Shown here: positions 6,511 through 9,034 of the stretch, piece by piece
Numbering within the stretch: the stretch's first letter is position 1
Layout: each line of letters starts with the position of its first letter
From: Acuticoccus sp038745295
Lineage (GTDB): Bacteria > Pseudomonadota > Alphaproteobacteria > Rhizobiales > Amorphaceae
Direction: 5' to 3'
Length of the DNA stretch: 9,034 nucleotides
NCBI GenBank assembly: GCA_038745295.1
Contig: JBCDLN010000170.1
Location: 1-9,034, forward strand
The notes under the pieces: model-generated
What the model was told of the DNA's origin: nothing
What the model saw: only the letters and a program-made list of their open reading frames with translations
The model's database searches: none
Translations under genes and position numbers: made by a program

Positions 6511-7289
6511 AGGTATTCGCAGATGGCCCGCTCGTGATCGCTGCACTTCACGTGCCTGACTATGCGCTGTCACGCCAGCGTTCCATGGCTTGGTACGAAG
6601 ACTATGTTGTCACCAATGCGAAGATCTTCGCACAGGCCGGCATACCTTGGCTAAAGCTTCAGGATCAAACCCGCACCAATGGTCCTGCTGCCCCTGAGAC
6701 GCTGGCCATCACCACAGCACTCGCCCGCCTCATCCGCGCTGAGGTGCCCGGGATCGGGCTCGGCATCATTGTTGAAGCGCACGACGCTGAGGCGCCCCTC
6801 GCCGTTGCCCACGCATCAGGGGCGGATTTTGTGCGGCTCAAAGTCTTCGTCGGCGGCGCGATGACGGCGCAAGGGCCCCGCTATGGCCTGGGCGCGACTG
6901 CCGTCGCCTACCGCGCCTCCCTCAACCGCCCAGACATTGCGATTCTCGCCGATGTCCACGACCGCACAGCCATGCCGCTCTCTGGCGAAAGCCAGACCTT
7001 TGCCGCCGGGTGGACCACCAAAACCGGTGCCGATGGGCTGATCATTACGGGTTCAGATTTTCAGAACACGCTTTCTAGGATTGAGCATAATCGCGCCGCG
7101 GGCTTCCGACGACCCATGCTGATCGGCGGCAGTGTCACCGTTCATAATGTGGCCGAGGCGCTGCGTTCCAGCGATGGCGTGATCGTTTCCACGGCGCTGA
7201 TGCGTCAAGACGCGAGCGAGGAGGATCTTGTCCGGTGGGACATTGACCGATGCCGGCGCTTTATGGAAACAGCGCGGGTTCTGCAATGA
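6501..7289 (+). CDS. BtpA/SgcQ-family TIM-barrel protein
   Basis: Member of the BtpA family, 262 residues, the usual length. The GTG at 6501 overlaps the kinase stop by 10 bases and has AGAGG (6489-6493) 7 bases ahead. Family landmarks in order: VIAALHVPDY (12-21), corresponding to the GxxHLxPLPG strand; LGIIVEAHDAEAPLAVAHASGADFVRL (87-113); KVFVGGAMTAQG (114-125); ILADVHDR (148-155); GADGLIITG (176-184); MLIGGSVTVHNV (206-217) and DGVIVSTAL (225-233), the phosphate-binding end of the barrel. The name comes from BtpA, linked to photosystem I accumulation in cyanobacteria, and SgcQ from an enterobacterial sugar-phosphotransferase cluster. Neither has an enzymatic reaction I can cite. The late GG and DG loops suggest that a phosphorylated ligand is bound. 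It is probably an enzyme acting downstream of the kinase; an aldolase, epimerase or lyase role is speculation. Confidence 0.85.
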   Translation: MPLKVFADGPLVIAALHVPDYALSRQRSMAWYEDYVVTNAKIFAQAGIPWLKLQDQTRTNGPAAPETLAITTALARLIRAEVPGIGLGIIVEAHDAEAPLAVAHASGADFVRLKVFVGGAMTAQGPRYGLGATAVAYRASLNRPDIAILADVHDRTAMPLSGESQTFAAGWTTKTGADGLIITGSDFQNTLSRIEHNRAAGFRRPMLIGGSVTVHNVAEALRSSDGVIVSTALMRQDASEEDLVRWDIDRCRRFMETARVLQ

Positions 7290-8230
7290 GTGTCCGAGAT
7301 TTTGCTGGCTACAGGGACGGAGCGCCCAATATAAGTTGGCCCAATGGCGCCCGACTTGCTGTCTCCGTTGTGGTGAATATTGAAGAGGGGGCAGAACTCT
7401 CCCTTGGAGATGGCGATGAGGACAACGAACACATCTACGAAGCGGTGGAGCGGGTCGAAGGCGAGCGGGACCTTTGCATGGAGAGCCACTTTGAGTATGG
7501 CCCGCGCGCAGGTTGGCCGCGGATCCGTGCCGTGCTTTCCAAGCGCGGCGTTGTCGCCACCATCAATGCATGTGGCCGCGCGCTTCTCAGGACACCGTGG
7601 GTTGCCAAGGAGGCAATCGAAGACGGCCATGAGGTGGCGGCCCATGGCTGGCGCTGGGAGCGGCATGTCTACATGGACGAGCTGACCGAGCGGCGGGCCA
7701 TCCAAAAGACAGTCGACGCGATCAGCAGAACCGCAGGCGCGGCTCCAGTGGGCTGGCACACCCGGTCAGCCACATCGATACGCACCCGCGACCTTCTCCT
7801 GGAACACGGCGGCTTCCTTTATGACAGCAACGCCTACAACGATGACTTGCCATACCTGGTGGAAACACAGGTCGGCCCTCACGTGGTCCTGCCCTATGCC
7901 TTTGACACCAACGACATGAGATTTTTGAACGGCGGTGGATTTATCTTCGGCGCCGATTTCGCCCGCTATACCATTGACGCCTTCGACCGCCTTTACGCGG
8001 AAGGCACTGAGGCGCCACGCATGCTGTCCATCGGCCTCCATACCCGGATCATCGGCAGGCCTGCCCGGATCGGCGGCCTTGAGATGATCTTGGACCACGC
8101 GCTTAAGCATGATGGGGTTTGGTTTGCCACGCGCGCCGACATGGCGAGAGCCTGGCGGGAGAGTGTGGGCCTGGCGCCGTGGGTAGCCCAGCCAACCCCG
8201 GCCACGTTTTCCTCTGAGAAGCCTCGGTGA
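7286..8230 (+). CDS. PuuE-type polysaccharide-deacetylase superfamily hydrolase (allantoinase-like), first copy
   Basis: Predicted cytoplasmic C-N hydrolase of the NodB-homology superfamily, 314 residues, no signal peptide. The ATG at 7286 overlaps the BtpA stop (ATGA); a start at 7250 in the same frame is less likely. The layout follows PuuE, the allantoinase recruited from polysaccharide deacetylases: RDFAGYRDGAPNISWPNG (4-21), NIEEGAE (31-37) where metal-dependent deacetylases have TFDDG, MESHFEYGPRAGWPRI (65-80), GHEVAAHGWRWERH (114-127) with His120 and His127, YDSNAYNDDLPY (179-190), VLPYAFDTNDMRF (201-213), and LSIGLHTRIIGRPARI (247-262). Such proteins hydrolyse amide or cyclic-amide bonds rather than necessarily deacetylating polysaccharides. 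No uricase, OHCU decarboxylase or other purine-ureide gene is nearby, so allantoin as substrate is doubtful here. The tail after about 295 is Pro-rich and unlike the core. Confidence 0.86.
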   Translation: MSVRDFAGYRDGAPNISWPNGARLAVSVVVNIEEGAELSLGDGDEDNEHIYEAVERVEGERDLCMESHFEYGPRAGWPRIRAVLSKRGVVATINACGRALLRTPWVAKEAIEDGHEVAAHGWRWERHVYMDELTERRAIQKTVDAISRTAGAAPVGWHTRSATSIRTRDLLLEHGGFLYDSNAYNDDLPYLVETQVGPHVVLPYAFDTNDMRFLNGGGFIFGADFARYTIDAFDRLYAEGTEAPRMLSIGLHTRIIGRPARIGGLEMILDHALKHDGVWFATRADMARAWRESVGLAPWVAQPTPATFSSEKPR

Positions 8231-9034
8231 CGCGCGATCTCATCGGCTATGGGGGCCGTTGGCCAGACTTCACCTGGCCAAACGGGTCGAGACTTGCCGT
8301 ATCCGTCGTCATCAATTTTGAAGAAGGGGCTGAACTCCAAGTCATCGATGGAGACCCGGTGAGCGAGCGGATTGGCGAGGTGATATCCGTGGTTCCAGAG
8401 GGGCGGGCTGACCCGGGACAAGCCCAGATCTTTGCCTACGGAACGCGCGCGGGTGCGTGGCGCATGGCCGATGCAACGCGGCGCTATGGCATTCCGACGA
8501 CCCTTTTTGCATGCGGCCGGGCGGCAGAGCGGGCCGGCCCAGTCCTCACGATGTTGGCGCAAGGTGGTCATGAAACCGCCTGCCACGGCTGGCTCTGGCG
8601 CCCCCACGCCGACTATGACAGTGCCCACGATGAAGCGTTCGATCTTGACCGCGCCGCCGCCGCAATTCGCGCTGCCACAGGCGAAGACCCTCGCGGCTTC
8701 TTTTGCCGCGGCGCCGAAAGCCCCTTCACGCGCAAGCTGCTTGCCGAACGCAACTACCTCTACACGTCGAACGGCTTTGATGATGATCTTCCTTACAGCG
8801 ATCCATCAGGCCTCATCGTGGTCCCCTACGGGCTAGACGCCAACGACATGAAGTTCTTCCATCCCAATGGTTTTGTGCGGGCAACAGAGATGTTGGAGTA
8901 TGTTGCCGATGCGCTCGATGTGCTTGAGGCAGAAGCAGAACAAGGCTTGCCCAGGCTCCTCAATATTGGCTTTCACCTGCGCATTGTTGGCCGACCCGGC
9001 CGGTTCAAGGCCTTTGAAGGCGTGCTTCAGGAGC
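8227..9034 (+). CDS. PuuE-type polysaccharide-deacetylase superfamily hydrolase, second copy, partial at right edge
   Basis: A second paralogue, open for 269 codons to the window end with no stop. The GTG at 8227 overlaps the previous stop (GTGA), with GAGAAG (8216-8221) 5 bases ahead. The family layout repeats: RDLIGYGGRWPDFTWPNG (3-20), NFEEGAE (30-36), AYGTRAGAWRM (70-80), GHETACHGWLWRPH (114-127) with His120 and His127, LYTSNGFDDDLPY (178-190), VVPYGLDANDMKF (198-210), and LNIGFHLRIVGRPGRF (245-260). It differs from the first copy around 158-170 (FFCRGAESPFTRK versus GWHTRSATSIRTR), a region facing the active site in this fold by analogy. In the block at copy-2 residues 17-37 the copies share 18 of 21 residues, yet their DNA differs at many third positions, suggesting an old duplication. 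The missing end should hold the last part of the barrel. Confidence 0.86.
   Translation, partial: MTRDLIGYGGRWPDFTWPNGSRLAVSVVINFEEGAELQVIDGDPVSERIGEVISVVPEGRADPGQAQIFAYGTRAGAWRMADATRRYGIPTTLFACGRAAERAGPVLTMLAQGGHETACHGWLWRPHADYDSAHDEAFDLDRAAAAIRAATGEDPRGFFCRGAESPFTRKLLAERNYLYTSNGFDDDLPYSDPSGLIVVPYGLDANDMKFFHPNGFVRATEMLEYVADALDVLEAEAEQGLPRLLNIGFHLRIVGRPGRFKAFEGVLQE

Noticed and set aside
7993..8836. Open frames on the minus strand (7993-8628) and in another plus frame (8432-8836) over the hydrolase genes
   Set aside because: Both overlap the second hydrolase frame from GTG 8227, which is open to the window end and has the full set of family motifs; their translations are low-complexity with no domain.
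8227..9034. Possibility that the second hydrolase is a frameshifted remnant of the first
   Set aside because: The frame is continuous for 269 codons with conserved motifs in order and its own coupled start, so it looks like a functional paralogue cut only by the window edge.
7286..9034. Cell-wall or capsule polysaccharide deacetylase role
   Set aside because: No signal peptide or membrane anchor is visible in either copy, the metal motif is of PuuE type, and the context is small-molecule uptake and sugar phosphorylation.

Overview
This 9,034-base window is GC-rich with no obvious foreign patch. It reads as one compact accessory catabolic locus of an alphaproteobacterium. That placement is an inference from base composition, the gene types, the Tat-exported binding protein and the tight overlaps; no taxonomic marker gene is present. 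No RNA genes, insertion sequences, CRISPR arrays or attachment sites were seen.

Left arm (minus strand, transcribed right to left): a DeoR-family repressor (3444-4280). After a 171-base gap follows a four-gene polyamine/PotABCD-type ABC importer: Tat-dependent binding protein (2226-3272), ATPase (1153-2229), first permease (213-1163) and the start of a second permease (1-216, cut by the window edge). The importer genes overlap by 4, 11 and 4 bases.

Right arm (plus strand, divergent from the repressor): an SIS-domain sugar-phosphate isomerase/deglycase-like protein (4362-5477), a PfkB-family sugar kinase (5479-6510), a BtpA/SgcQ-family TIM-barrel protein (6501-7289), and two tandem PuuE-type members of the NodB/polysaccharide-deacetylase superfamily (7286-8230 and 8227 to the window end). 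All are abutting or overlapping, so they are probably one translationally coupled operon that continues beyond the window.

Working model (inference): the importer brings in a nitrogen-containing sugar derivative such as a glycated amine, sugar amide or ureide. The PuuE-like hydrolases open or remove C-N bonds, the kinase phosphorylates the sugar part and the SIS protein isomerises or deglycates the phosphate, much as FrlD and FrlB do for fructoselysine. The BtpA-like protein has no assigned reaction. Four related boxes (core AATT..CTTTCG) sit upstream of the importer and in the divergent promoter, and are good candidates for the repressor's operators. I know of no characterised pathway with this exact gene set.
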